20,131 nt of DNA from a virus. The notes beneath the pieces were generated by a model. The model saw only the letters and a list, made by a program, of their open reading frames with translations. It ran no database searches and was not told the DNA's origin. The DNA lies in the IMG/VR virus record IMGVR_UViG_3300043409_000400, positions 1-20,131 of that record; one strand, 5' to 3'. The translations under genes and the position numbers were made by a program. Of the stretch, positions 7,029 to 13,654 are shown piece after piece. The number at the start of each line of letters is the position of its first letter. Position 1 is the first letter of the stretch.

Positions 7029-8642
7029 TTAAAGAGTTTCTAAACCTTCAATTAATACTTTACCGTAAAATTCTGGTCTTACTAATTTCTTAGCGTAACG
7101 AGTCATAACACCACGTCTTGGAGTGAAGTTAGTTGGGTCGTACACTAATGGAGTCATAATCAATGGTACATACGGTGCGTAAACTGCTCCGGTTTCGAAG
7201 AAGTTAGAACCTTTGAATCCCATTAAGATAACGTTCTCAGTCATATACGGGTTTTTGTAAACATCGTATCTATTTGAGATTTGTCCAATGTTACTTACAC
7301 CTGCTGCGAATGATAAAGCGTCTTTCCCTGGATTAGCAGAGAATCCGTTCATTGATTCTAAGATAGTTGCAACGTTTGGAGAAACTACTACGAAATTAGC
7401 TCCACCTCTCATTGTTAATTGGTGAATTTTGTTAGATACTTTTTGTAATTTAATACCCAAAGTCTGGAACCAAGTGTTCTTTTGGTATGCAGAAGCTGCA
7501 GCCGCATTAGAATCAATTGAGAAACCAGCACCATTCCAATCATATCCAACTCTAGCTGACCAATATTCAGTTGTGAAAGCATTTTGTTGTAACATTTCTA
7601 AGATTTCTAAGTCGATTTCTAAAGAGATGTATTCAGACAACATTTGAGTTAATTCCGCTTCTGCGTCAACAGAGTGGTATGCGTTCAAATCTTGCGCCAA
7701 TTCAGGAGTCCAAATTGCTTTTAACTTACGAGTTTTAGCAACGATTGGCTCTGATTTCAATTCTAATTCGATTTCTGGAATTGCCAAGTTATTACCTCTA
7801 TCTTCGAAATCACCACGAGAGATATCGGTAGGTTGTACGTGATATACCAAAGTAGCAGCCTGTACACCAGATGAACCTGTACCTGTTAGGTTTGCAACAA
7901 ATTCAACATTAGTACCATTCTTAGTAACATATTGAGGGTAGAAAACTATGTTAGAACCTGATGCTAAAGTTAATTCAAATGCTCTAACACCATTATTATC
8001 AGAATCAGCTGGCAAAGGAACACTTATTTTCTTTAGAGTGTTAGCTGCAAAAGATGTAGAAACAGCCGAAATAGATAAATCATAATCAATATCTGCTAAA
8101 GAAGCAGATGCAATTGTTACTGCTGATGCAGAAGAAGCGTTATTGATTGTGTATCCAAATCTACCTGCACCATACAAACCACCTGTTGTAGCTTGAGTAG
8201 AACCTAATTTATTTCCTGCTGGAGATAAAGAATCTTTACCAAACTCACCACCTGTACCAAACAAAGAAGAACCAGTAAAGTCAGGGTTACCCGCTGGGTT
8301 AGTACCATATTTGAAGTCCATGTAGAAAATAAGACCTGATGGTAAGTTCATTGGTTGAACCGAAACGAATTCTTTCGCTGCGATAGAACCGAATACTCTT
8401 CTTACCAATGGAAGTGCAACACCTGCCCATTCTTCCGAACCACCTGATGTACCAGTTCTGGTAGCTTCATCCAATAATTGTTTAGCCTGATTTTCTAGCA
8501 ATACTGCCATACCATGCTTAGTTGTTTCTGATTTTACTCCTTCAAGCAAACCAGTTTTTTCCCATTTTGCTTTCAAACCTCTAGTTTGCTCAAGCATGAC
8601 ACTCTGTGGGTTATTGCCATTCATTAATTTTTGTAAGTCCAT
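7029..8642 (-). CDS. gp23: Major capsid protein, T4 gp23-like
   Basis: A 537-residue protein, near T4 gp23 in length (521), with the HK97-type fold expected of this family. The N-terminus aligns with T4: LLENQAKQLLDEATRTG (residues 48-64) sits opposite the T4 propeptide end, and residues 76-105, with VRRVF, VSVQPMNLPSG and then FYMDFKYG, match the T4 VRRAIPN and CGVQPMNSPTG region. The site LDE/A (E59/A60) is at the place where the T4 prohead protease cuts (E65/A66), so a mature form starting at A60 is predicted. Further along, DFEDRGNNLAIPEIELEL and ELAQDLNAYHSVDAEAEL resemble family positions, and the C-terminus has RYAKKLVRPEFYGKVLIEGL. It follows the scaffold gene after 31 bp and is closed by a strong terminator, as expected for the most abundant virion protein. 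No Shine-Dalgarno sequence is visible. Confidence 0.96.
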   Translation of the reverse strand: MDLQKLMNGNNPQSVMLEQTRGLKAKWEKTGLLEGVKSETTKHGMAVLLENQAKQLLDEATRTGTSGGSEEWAGVALPLVRRVFGSIAAKEFVSVQPMNLPSGLIFYMDFKYGTNPAGNPDFTGSSLFGTGGEFGKDSLSPAGNKLGSTQATTGGLYGAGRFGYTINNASSASAVTIASASLADIDYDLSISAVSTSFAANTLKKISVPLPADSDNNGVRAFELTLASGSNIVFYPQYVTKNGTNVEFVANLTGTGSSGVQAATLVYHVQPTDISRGDFEDRGNNLAIPEIELELKSEPIVAKTRKLKAIWTPELAQDLNAYHSVDAEAELTQMLSEYISLEIDLEILEMLQQNAFTTEYWSARVGYDWNGAGFSIDSNAAAASAYQKNTWFQTLGIKLQKVSNKIHQLTMRGGANFVVVSPNVATILESMNGFSANPGKDALSFAAGVSNIGQISNRYDVYKNPYMTENVILMGFKGSNFFETGAVYAPYVPLIMTPLVYDPTNFTPRRGVMTRYAKKLVRPEFYGKVLIEGLETL

Positions 8643-8673
8643 TTTATGTACTTTTAAGTTTAGTTGTTAATAA

Positions 8674-9837
8674 TTATTTTAAAATTCCTGCTAATTTTTT
8701 AAATCTATCAGATAATTGAGTATTTTCCACAATTACTTGCTTAGATACAGACGGTTTAGTAGATTTTGTTACCTTACTCGCAATTCCTTCTGAAATTGAT
8801 TTCTTAGCTACTTTGTTAGAGGTTGTAGTATATTTGAAGTTTTCTGCTAATGTAGAATACACCAATTTAACTTCTCTAACTGTTTTTGTTCTATCCAAAG
8901 TTTCAATCACTTTAACTTTTTGTTCGTTAGTCATGTTGTGAGCTCTGAATAATTTGTTTGCGAATAACAATTTAGCGTTAAGTAAATTAACTTCATTGAT
9001 TGTGCTTTGAAGTGATTTAATAGTTTTGTAAGCTTCATTTAATTCTGCAGCTACATCATCATTATTTACTTCTTCACTATCATCAGTCATATCCGATTCC
9101 ATTTCTCTTAAAATTTCTTCTAAATCAATAGTATCATCTTCTACTTCTTCTTCACCTGCTTCACCATACTCTTCACCCATTGCAGGCTCTTCACCCATTG
9201 CAGGCTCTTCTTCGGTTGATTCTTCATCTCCCAATTGTGCTTCCAATTCTCTGATAATAGATTCTAAATCCATATCATCTTCGGTTTCTTCTTCTTCTGA
9301 TCCAGTTACATCATAATCTTCACCACCTTCTTCTTCACCGAAGTTGAAATCGTCTTCTTCATCTTCACCAGACTCATCAGAACCCATTCCATCACCTTCT
9401 AATTCGGCTAATCTTGCTTTTAATTCTGCAATTTCAGCGGAGTTATCAGTGTCTTCTTCTTCACCACCGAAATCAAAATCATCTTCTTCGTTGATGTCTG
9501 CTACTTTTTTGTAATCAGTACCAGCTTGTTCAGGCTTACCACTATCTTTTTTTACACCAACTGATAAATCAGTATCTGCATCCAAAGTTGGTTGTGAACC
9601 AGGTGTTTCAGCATATCCGGCATCTGTTTTTGAACCGATGTCTGATGAACTTAATTCTTCGTCCACTTGTTCTGCATCATCTTCCATTTCTGCTTCTGCT
9701 CTTAATTTTTGTGATAAGATAGATTGTAGTCTTGGTGTAAATGCTTCTTCAAGTGCCAATTTTGCGTTTGCTAAAGCCGTTTCTTTAACTGCTTTGGCAT
9801 CAGCGATTGCTTCTTTCAATAATTTTGAATTTGCCAT
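8674..9837 (-). CDS. gp22: Scaffold / prohead core protein, T4 gp22-like
   Basis: A 387-residue protein directly before the capsid gene, the place of gene 22 in T4. Residues 1-45 are an amphipathic helix (KLLKEAIADAKAV, LALEEAFTPRLQSIL). Residues about 50-260 are highly acidic and of low complexity (EEDDFDFGGEEEDTD, EEPAMGEEPAMGEE). Residues about 265-335 are a helical domain (LNAKLLFANKLFRAHN, EQKVKVIETLDRTKTVREV) of the kind seen in gp22 relatives, and the tail is basic (KKSISEGIASKVTKSTKP). Sites fitting the prohead protease rule are LKE/A (E9), LEE/A (E31) and ISE/G (E350), consistent with a core that is chopped up and lost before packaging. It is longer than T4 gp22 (269), mainly through the acidic centre. 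AAGGA 5 nt before the ATG is the clearest Shine-Dalgarno sequence in the window. It has its own leader and no upstream readthrough. Confidence 0.85.
   Translation of the reverse strand: MANSKLLKEAIADAKAVKETALANAKLALEEAFTPRLQSILSQKLRAEAEMEDDAEQVDEELSSSDIGSKTDAGYAETPGSQPTLDADTDLSVGVKKDSGKPEQAGTDYKKVADINEEDDFDFGGEEEDTDNSAEIAELKARLAELEGDGMGSDESGEDEEDDFNFGEEEGGEDYDVTGSEEEETEDDMDLESIIRELEAQLGDEESTEEEPAMGEEPAMGEEYGEAGEEEVEDDTIDLEEILREMESDMTDDSEEVNNDDVAAELNEAYKTIKSLQSTINEVNLLNAKLLFANKLFRAHNMTNEQKVKVIETLDRTKTVREVKLVYSTLAENFKYTTTSNKVAKKSISEGIASKVTKSTKPSVSKQVIVENTQLSDRFKKLAGILK
9169..9204 (-). repeat. 18-bp tandem repeat in the scaffold gene
   Basis: Two identical 18-bp units (9169-9186 and 9187-9204) encode the doubled EEPAMG hexapeptide in the acidic part of the scaffold. 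The repeat is in frame and could vary in copy number. Confidence 0.85.
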
Positions 9838-10009
9838 TTTTCCTTAAATTTGTTTGTGAAGTTATTTAGAAAGGAACTCCAATGATATTATGTCGATTGT
9901 TCGGTCACACCTTATATCAAAGGGTATTCATTAATCAACTATTTCTAAAAAGTAATCCCATATAGGAATGGGATATTTGATAATAAGTATATAGATTTTT
10001 TAAAAAAGT
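9838..10009 (-). promoter_or_regulatory. Leader region of the scaffold-capsid unit
   Basis: Together with the upstream terminator this is the largest gap in the window (221 bp). It lies after a strong terminator and before the two most highly needed head genes, so it should hold their promoter. I see no certain promoter boxes; TATATACTTATTATC near 9975-9990 is the most A/T-rich candidate. It also holds a 7-bp hairpin (9955-9974) and ends with AAGGA before the scaffold ATG. I see no open reading frame of note in it. Confidence 0.45.
9955..9974 (-). promoter_or_regulatory. Hairpin in the scaffold leader
   Basis: ATCCCAT and ATGGGAT form a perfect 7-bp stem with a 6-nt loop. On the minus strand it is followed by TACTTTTTAG, a weak T-rich tail. 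It could be a second, weaker terminator backing up the one at 10010-10037, or a structural element in the leader mRNA. Confidence 0.4.
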
Positions 10010-10037
10010 AAAAAAAAACCTCAAATTTCTTTGAGGT
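10010..10037 (-). terminator. Intrinsic terminator after the Dps-like gene
   Basis: On the minus strand ACCTCAAA and TTTGAGGT form an 8-bp stem with a GAAA tetraloop, followed by nine T residues. It lies 22 nt after the stop of the Dps-like gene and ends the long portal-to-core run of genes. Confidence 0.93.
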
Positions 10038-10058
10038 GTAAATATTATTTATATATTA

Positions 10059-10430
10059 TTACTGTAAATTGATCAATTTATATTTTGTAGAGTATAATAA
10101 AGTTACAATTGTATCTATATCGTTTTGTAGCCAACTTCTTTGTAGTTTTTCATCTTTTCTTAATTTATCAACTGCTTTACACAATTTTTCAAAATAATTG
10201 ATGATATTTTTTAATTCACAATTCGTATCCAACCCATTAACTGATTGTGGTTTGATTAAACCGTTTTCTCCTTGATATGCTTCTACTAATCCATCTATTA
10301 ACCCACCTATTGAATCGTAATAGTTACCCAATGTTATATGTGCTGAATATGAACCCGCTCCTTTAACTCCCCAATGAAAGGTATGAGCCTGTGTTCTACT
10401 GTGTAATAGTATTGATGCCAATTGTTCCAT
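10059..10430 (-). CDS. Dps/ferritin-like small protein in the head cluster
   Basis: A 123-residue, mainly helical protein. The segment FHWGVKGAGSYSAH (residues 18-31) closely follows the Dps pattern HW-x3-GA-x5-H. Taking E. coli Dps as reference from memory, His51, His63, Asp78 and Glu82 of the inter-subunit ferroxidase site correspond to H19, H31, D46 and E50 here with identical spacing (12, 15 and 4); the Asp67 position is Gly35. Dps proteins are about 165 residues, so this is a shortened form that may keep only the four-helix core. Such proteins bind and oxidise iron or protect DNA; some small phage proteins of this kind are annotated only as unknown. The ATG shares a base with the previous stop (TAATG), and a strong terminator follows, so it is the last gene of the core operon. 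Whether it binds iron, enters the head or has only a structural role is unknown. Confidence 0.6.
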   Translation of the reverse strand: MEQLASILLHSRTQAHTFHWGVKGAGSYSAHITLGNYYDSIGGLIDGLVEAYQGENGLIKPQSVNGLDTNCELKNIINYFEKLCKAVDKLRKDEKLQRSWLQNDIDTIVTLLYSTKYKLINLQ

Positions 10431-10861
10431 TATTTTTTAGATTTTTTATTTTCTCTTAATCCCAATCTTTGTTTCATAACATCTTCTGATAAATCTGCTA
10501 TTTCAAAGTATCTTCCTAAAACGTGTCCCATATCTTCATATAGAGCTTCTAATCGTTGTTGTTGAGATTTTGCTTCTACTGCTTCTTTTTCAAAACCTGA
10601 TTGTAACTTTTTTAATTCGTTCATATTACGTTTGATTGTAACTCTATCGAACCAATCACCACCTTCTCTCAAAGTGTATTCTTGTGCAGCATCTGCAATT
10701 CCACCCAATGTTTCTGCAATTTGCATAATATCGGATTTTCTACTCATTCCTTCTCTATGCTGATTGTATGTTGAAATTATTTCTAAAAAATGCCTCTTTA
10801 TTTCCGTAGGTAATTGCTTGAACTCTTCGGTTTCTTTTAAAATATCCTTTAATCGTATCAT
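10430..10861 (-). CDS. Helical protein with capsid-targeting-like N-terminus
   Basis: I place the start at ATG 10861 (MIRLKDILKETEEFKQ, 143 residues), one base after the preceding stop (TAA-A-ATG). The frame is open further, to a GTG at 10912, but that would overlap the previous gene by 50 bp and add a poor Tyr/Ile/Asn-rich leader. The protein is almost wholly helical and charged, with a likely coiled coil at about residues 70-115 (IKRNMNELKKLQSGFEKEAV, KSQQQRLEALYEDMGHVL) and a basic tail (LRENKKSKK). The opening MIRLKDILKE resembles the short capsid-targeting leaders of T4 internal head proteins, which end in a protease site. It lies between protease and scaffold genes. A prohead core or internal protein is likely; no named family is recognised. 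Confidence 0.6.
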   Translation of the reverse strand: MIRLKDILKETEEFKQLPTEIKRHFLEIISTYNQHREGMSRKSDIMQIAETLGGIADAAQEYTLREGGDWFDRVTIKRNMNELKKLQSGFEKEAVEAKSQQQRLEALYEDMGHVLGRYFEIADLSEDVMKQRLGLRENKKSKK

Positions 10862-10862
10862 T

Positions 10863-11213
10863 TTATTGTTTATTATTATGTAATAGTAATTCACCCAATA
10901 CTTCAATCTCACCCACTAATCGTTGAAATCCAATTTCCGATAAATCCATATTTTTGATTTTATCACAAAATTCGTTTGATTTTGTATCCAACAATTTTTT
11001 TGTTCTTTCAATATTAAAATTACCATCAACTGCATTTTGATAATAAGGAAGTTTAACTACAAAATGGTGATACGTTAATATGGCAGGACCACCTTTTTCT
11101 TTTGCATCATTTGTTATTTTAGTTGCACCTTGCAGTCTTTTAGAAACAAATTGCGTAAATGTTAAATTAGTAGCAATGTTTTCTTTTTTTAATAAAGATT
11201 TTAAATGCAACAT
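10863..11213 (-). CDS. Small helical protein of the prohead core region
   Basis: A 116-residue protein without a family I recognise. It begins MLHLKSLLKKEN, again a short amphipathic Leu/Lys leader ending in Glu like its neighbours. Two helices follow (LTFTQFVSKRLQGATKITND and MDLSEIGFQRLVGEIEVLGE) with a more polar centre (TYHHFVVKLPYYQNAVDG). A single Cys (FCDKIKN) and no metal-binding pattern are seen. It starts 4 nt after the previous stop, and the next gene begins 1 nt after its own stop, so it is part of a tightly coupled run. The location between protease and scaffold suggests a core or internal head protein. This is inference from context. Confidence 0.5.
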   Translation of the reverse strand: MLHLKSLLKKENIATNLTFTQFVSKRLQGATKITNDAKEKGGPAILTYHHFVVKLPYYQNAVDGNFNIERTKKLLDTKSNEFCDKIKNMDLSEIGFQRLVGEIEVLGELLLHNNKQ

Positions 11214-11217
11214 TTTT

Positions 11218-11502
11218 TTACTTTTTTAAAACACCTGATTTTTTAATCTTAGCAATCGCCATCATCAATTGTTGTCTATCCATTCCCAATGCATCAATTA
11301 TTCTTGCAACAATCAATTGCTCTTTTTTCTTCGGTAAACTATATCCTTTGATTTGATCAACCAGTTTTCCTAAAAATCTGTCAACTTGCGGTGGTAATGA
11401 AACATCCATATCCTCTAATTCTTCTTTTTGAATTCGGTTTGTCACATTCTCTTTCTTTAAAGAACCCATGCTTATGGGAATAAATTGTGTTAATTTTGCC
11501 AT
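11218..11502 (-). CDS. Small basic protein of the prohead core region
   Basis: A 94-residue, Lys-rich protein that I do not recognise. After a short N-terminal stretch (MAKLTQFIPISMGSLKKEN) it has helices around EELEDMDVSLPPQVDRFLGK and KKKEQLIVARIIDALGM, ending in DRQQLMMAIAKIKKSGVLKK. The C-terminal half has the look of a small helical bundle or winged-helix-like domain, but there is no clear DNA-binding signature. It starts 7 nt after the protease stop. By position it could be a counterpart of the small T4 core proteins gp67/gp68, though these lie before gene 21 in T4. Function unknown. Confidence 0.5.
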   Translation of the reverse strand: MAKLTQFIPISMGSLKKENVTNRIQKEELEDMDVSLPPQVDRFLGKLVDQIKGYSLPKKKEQLIVARIIDALGMDRQQLMMAIAKIKKSGVLKK

Positions 11503-11509
11503 TTTTATT

Positions 11510-12100
11510 TTAGTTTAATTCAATTATAATTTCTCTCATAAGGTTTTGCGATTTACACCACTTACCACATTCATCCGCTAACTTAGCCCACTGTTTTGAT
11601 TCGTTTACAGGTGCCATAAATGCACCGTGTGTAGATGGATTTGATACAAAATCCCAACCAACTAATTCAAAATCCTCCTGAACCATCACTGTACCATCTG
11701 TCATTTCTTTAACAGAACCCAATCCCCTCGATGATATACCTAAACGGATATTATTTTTTAAAAGTTCTTTAAGAATGTTTCCAGATGGAGTAGAAAGAAT
11801 TTCAACCGAACCCATTACATCTTCACCTTCCCACCAAATTTCTCTAATGTTGTGTGAAACATTTTTCAAATTAATTACAGGAGAATCCGGATGATCTAAT
11901 TCACCCAATGCTCTTCTTTCCTTAATAAGTTGTGCGTATTTTTTGCATTCTCTTTCTAAAATTTCTTTAGGATATCTTCTATTATTTTGATTAGGGGCAC
12001 CTGCTCTTTGAAGCACACCTTTAACAAGGAAAGTTCCATTTTCTTCCTGTTGAAGTTTTGCTTCAAACAAATGGGTCTCTATTAATAATCCTTTATTCAT
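11510..12100 (-). CDS. gp21: Prohead core protease, T4 gp21-like
   Basis: A 196-residue serine protease of the herpesvirus-assemblin-like group that matures T4-type proheads by cutting after (L/I)-x-E. The N-terminal strand TFLVKGVLQRAGAPNQNNRR leads to the family motif YPKEILERE. The catalytic His is in RALGELDHP (H70). The catalytic Ser is in RLGISSRGLGSV (S123 or S124). The segment FELVGWDFVSNPSTHGAFM (residues 144-162) is also typical. The length is close to T4 gp21 (212). The C-terminal part (KLADECGKWCKSQNLM) has two Cys and may be removed by self-cleavage. Its targets are in the same window: the capsid protein and the scaffold. It shares one base with the preceding stop (TAATG). The fold and role are secure; which Ser is the nucleophile is not settled here. 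Confidence 0.94.
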   Translation of the reverse strand: MNKGLLIETHLFEAKLQQEENGTFLVKGVLQRAGAPNQNNRRYPKEILERECKKYAQLIKERRALGELDHPDSPVINLKNVSHNIREIWWEGEDVMGSVEILSTPSGNILKELLKNNIRLGISSRGLGSVKEMTDGTVMVQEDFELVGWDFVSNPSTHGAFMAPVNESKQWAKLADECGKWCKSQNLMREIIIELN

Positions 12101-12408
12101 TATTTTAATTTTTTACCTTCGTTTTTAGCTCTTAATGCTGCCAAATCACTCGCTTCAATTTCACCATCTTTATCAGTGTCTAACTTTTCCTGATTTCCAG
12201 GTAGGTTTTCGTTATACCCTCTTAATCTACCTTCCGATTTTGCTTTGTAAGCTTTATCTACTGCATTAAAGAATTTCTTCTTCTCATCATCACTCATAGA
12301 GTTAATATCTTTACCCGTCTTATCTAACATATGTTTAAACAATTGTTGATAATCTTGTTCTTCTTTCACTACTTGCTTAACAAGTTCTTTTAATTGTTTT
12401 ACTTTCAT
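12100..12408 (-). CDS. Small core-region protein with an EF-hand-like calcium loop
   Basis: A 102-residue protein. Residues 1-17 are an amphipathic leader (MKVKQLKELVKQVVKEE) like those of neighbouring genes. Residues about 36-60 are helical (NSMSDDEKKKFFNAVDKAYK). Residues 77-88 are DTDKDGEIEASD, which fits the EF-hand/dockerin calcium loop with acidic residues at positions 1, 3, 5, 7, 9 and 12 and Gly at 6, followed by a helix (LAALRAKNEG). Only one loop is present, whereas EF-hands usually pair, so it may dimerise or be dockerin-like. The start overlaps the previous stop and the stop overlaps the protease start, both as TAATG, so it is translated with the protease. A core or protease-partner role is suggested by context only. 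Confidence 0.6.
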   Translation of the reverse strand: MKVKQLKELVKQVVKEEQDYQQLFKHMLDKTGKDINSMSDDEKKKFFNAVDKAYKAKSEGRLRGYNENLPGNQEKLDTDKDGEIEASDLAALRAKNEGKKLK

Positions 12409-13409
12409 TATTGTGATATTTTACGAATTTGGTGTTCTAATTTAATGAGTCTCTCTTTTATCTTATAAATATTAGTATTTGTTCTTTTCCAGAAATTTCC
12501 ATTAGATATTCCGTTTTCTAGTTTAATTCTACCATACCAATTCAAAAACTTTTCCATTTCTGCTAATTGTTTGTTGATGTTTGATATTCCTTTTCCAATT
12601 TTAGTAGTAGCAGGTGAATCTTCTCTTTTGAGTTCTACCCAACGATTTTCGGTAATAACTACTGCATATTTAAATGAAGCGTTTTCATTTACATTAGTAT
12701 ATCCTGTCAAATCTGCAAAACGTTTTCCTTTTTTCTTTTCATTTTCAGGTTTTCCAAATGCGAATGGGGTGTTATATGGTCCTGCTGCATCGGATGTTGT
12801 CATTTCTTTAATTGAAAGACCCAACTCTTCTTCTGTTTCCTGAATTTCATCATATCCCATTTGATGTAAATCTTTAATAATATCAGACTTACTTGCGTTT
12901 TTATTACCAGATACAATTATCGCAACTCGCTTCTTAACGGATGGTGTTCCGTCATTATAGTATTGCATTATTTTTTTAAAGTGAATATCACCACTACCCA
13001 TCTCATTTATTTCTAAATCGGCATCGGTGTATATACCTTTTACTTTATTTTCCAATTCTTGCGAATATTTCTTTTTAAGTGTAGTTAATTTTTTTAAATG
13101 TTCTAAATGAGTCTGTTGTTCTGGAGTTCCTTTTGATTTTTTGTATAAATCCAAATGTTTTTCCATAGCATCTAATACTTTTGAATAATCAGTTTGAATA
13201 GCTTTAACTGAACGTAATTCACCTAACACCATTTCTTTTATTTTATCAGGCAATCCTTTATGAGATGTTGATGCAAAATCTTTAGCATCTTTATCACTCA
13301 TTGAATCGGCTGCTTTTTCAACTTCTGGCGATGGATTTTCCATATCACCTTTTTGAGTTGCATGAACCATACCCATAAATCTTTGCTGTGCTTTTGATTG
13401 TGCTGGCAT
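12408..13409 (-). CDS. Multi-domain core-region protein with a DUF3008-like N-terminus
   Basis: A 333-residue protein. Residues 1-60 (MPAQSKAQQRFMGMVHATQK, then the ADSMSDKDAKDFAST and HKGLPDKI elements) match the small domain I know as DUF3008, which also occurs alone in bacteria. Residues about 65-125 are a likely coiled coil (KVLDAMEKHLDLYKKSKG, HLEHLKKLTTLKKKYSQELE). The middle has VKKRVAIIVSGNKNASKSDI and DLHQMGYDEIQETEEELGL. Residues about 204-245 (TSDAAGPYNTPFAFGKPE, KRFADLTGYTNVNE) form a Gly/Pro linker that I have seen in other T4-like head-core proteins. The C-terminus (INKQLAEMEKFLNWYG, KIKERLIKLEHQIRK) is again coiled coil. Its position between portal and protease suggests a prohead core or internal protein. 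Function is not established. Confidence 0.6.
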   Translation of the reverse strand: MPAQSKAQQRFMGMVHATQKGDMENPSPEVEKAADSMSDKDAKDFASTSHKGLPDKIKEMVLGELRSVKAIQTDYSKVLDAMEKHLDLYKKSKGTPEQQTHLEHLKKLTTLKKKYSQELENKVKGIYTDADLEINEMGSGDIHFKKIMQYYNDGTPSVKKRVAIIVSGNKNASKSDIIKDLHQMGYDEIQETEEELGLSIKEMTTSDAAGPYNTPFAFGKPENEKKKGKRFADLTGYTNVNENASFKYAVVITENRWVELKREDSPATTKIGKGISNINKQLAEMEKFLNWYGRIKLENGISNGNFWKRTNTNIYKIKERLIKLEHQIRKISQ

Positions 13410-13420
13410 TTATTTGTTTA

Positions 13421-13651
13421 TTATGATAAAATACTAAATGAACCCGTTGAACAACTAATTTGTCGTGGATAACACGGATATACTTGTCCCGTAATCATAT
13501 GCGAACCGATCAATGTTCCACCACCTTCCATTACAATCCCACCCAAAGTTCCATTATGGTCTTTCATAACACCCCAAGCTTTTCCTGATACTGAACCTGT
13601 TACGCTTGATGATGTGAATGTTTCTACTTTATAAATTCTATAATTTACCAT
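13421..13651 (-). CDS. Very small beta-rich protein, function unknown
   Basis: A 76-residue protein, Gly/Ser/Thr-rich and probably beta-structured: YRIYKVETFTSSSVTGSVSG, GGIVMEGGGTLIGSHMITG, VYPCYPRQISCSTGSFSIL. The regular Gly pattern and absence of helices set it apart from its helical core neighbours and recall small decoration or tail-surface proteins. Two Cys (in YPCYP and ISCST) are close together. It has no signal peptide or membrane segment. It begins 3 nt after the preceding stop, and the next gene starts 11 nt after its own, supporting real translation as part of the run. No family recognised. Confidence 0.5.
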   Translation of the reverse strand: MVNYRIYKVETFTSSSVTGSVSGKAWGVMKDHNGTLGGIVMEGGGTLIGSHMITGQVYPCYPRQISCSTGSFSILS

Positions 13652-13654
13652 TTT

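Noticed and set aside
7008-7032. Second small hairpin overlapping the capsid stop codon (CTCT-AATC / GATTAAAGAG)
   Set aside because: It needs a 2-nt bulge, has no T-run of its own and lies directly before the much stronger terminator hairpin.
10862-10912. Longer GTG start for the 143-residue helical protein
   Set aside because: It would overlap the preceding gene by 50 bp and add an unlikely Tyr/Ile/Asn-rich leader; the ATG at 10861 directly follows the previous stop and gives a leader like those of neighbouring proteins.
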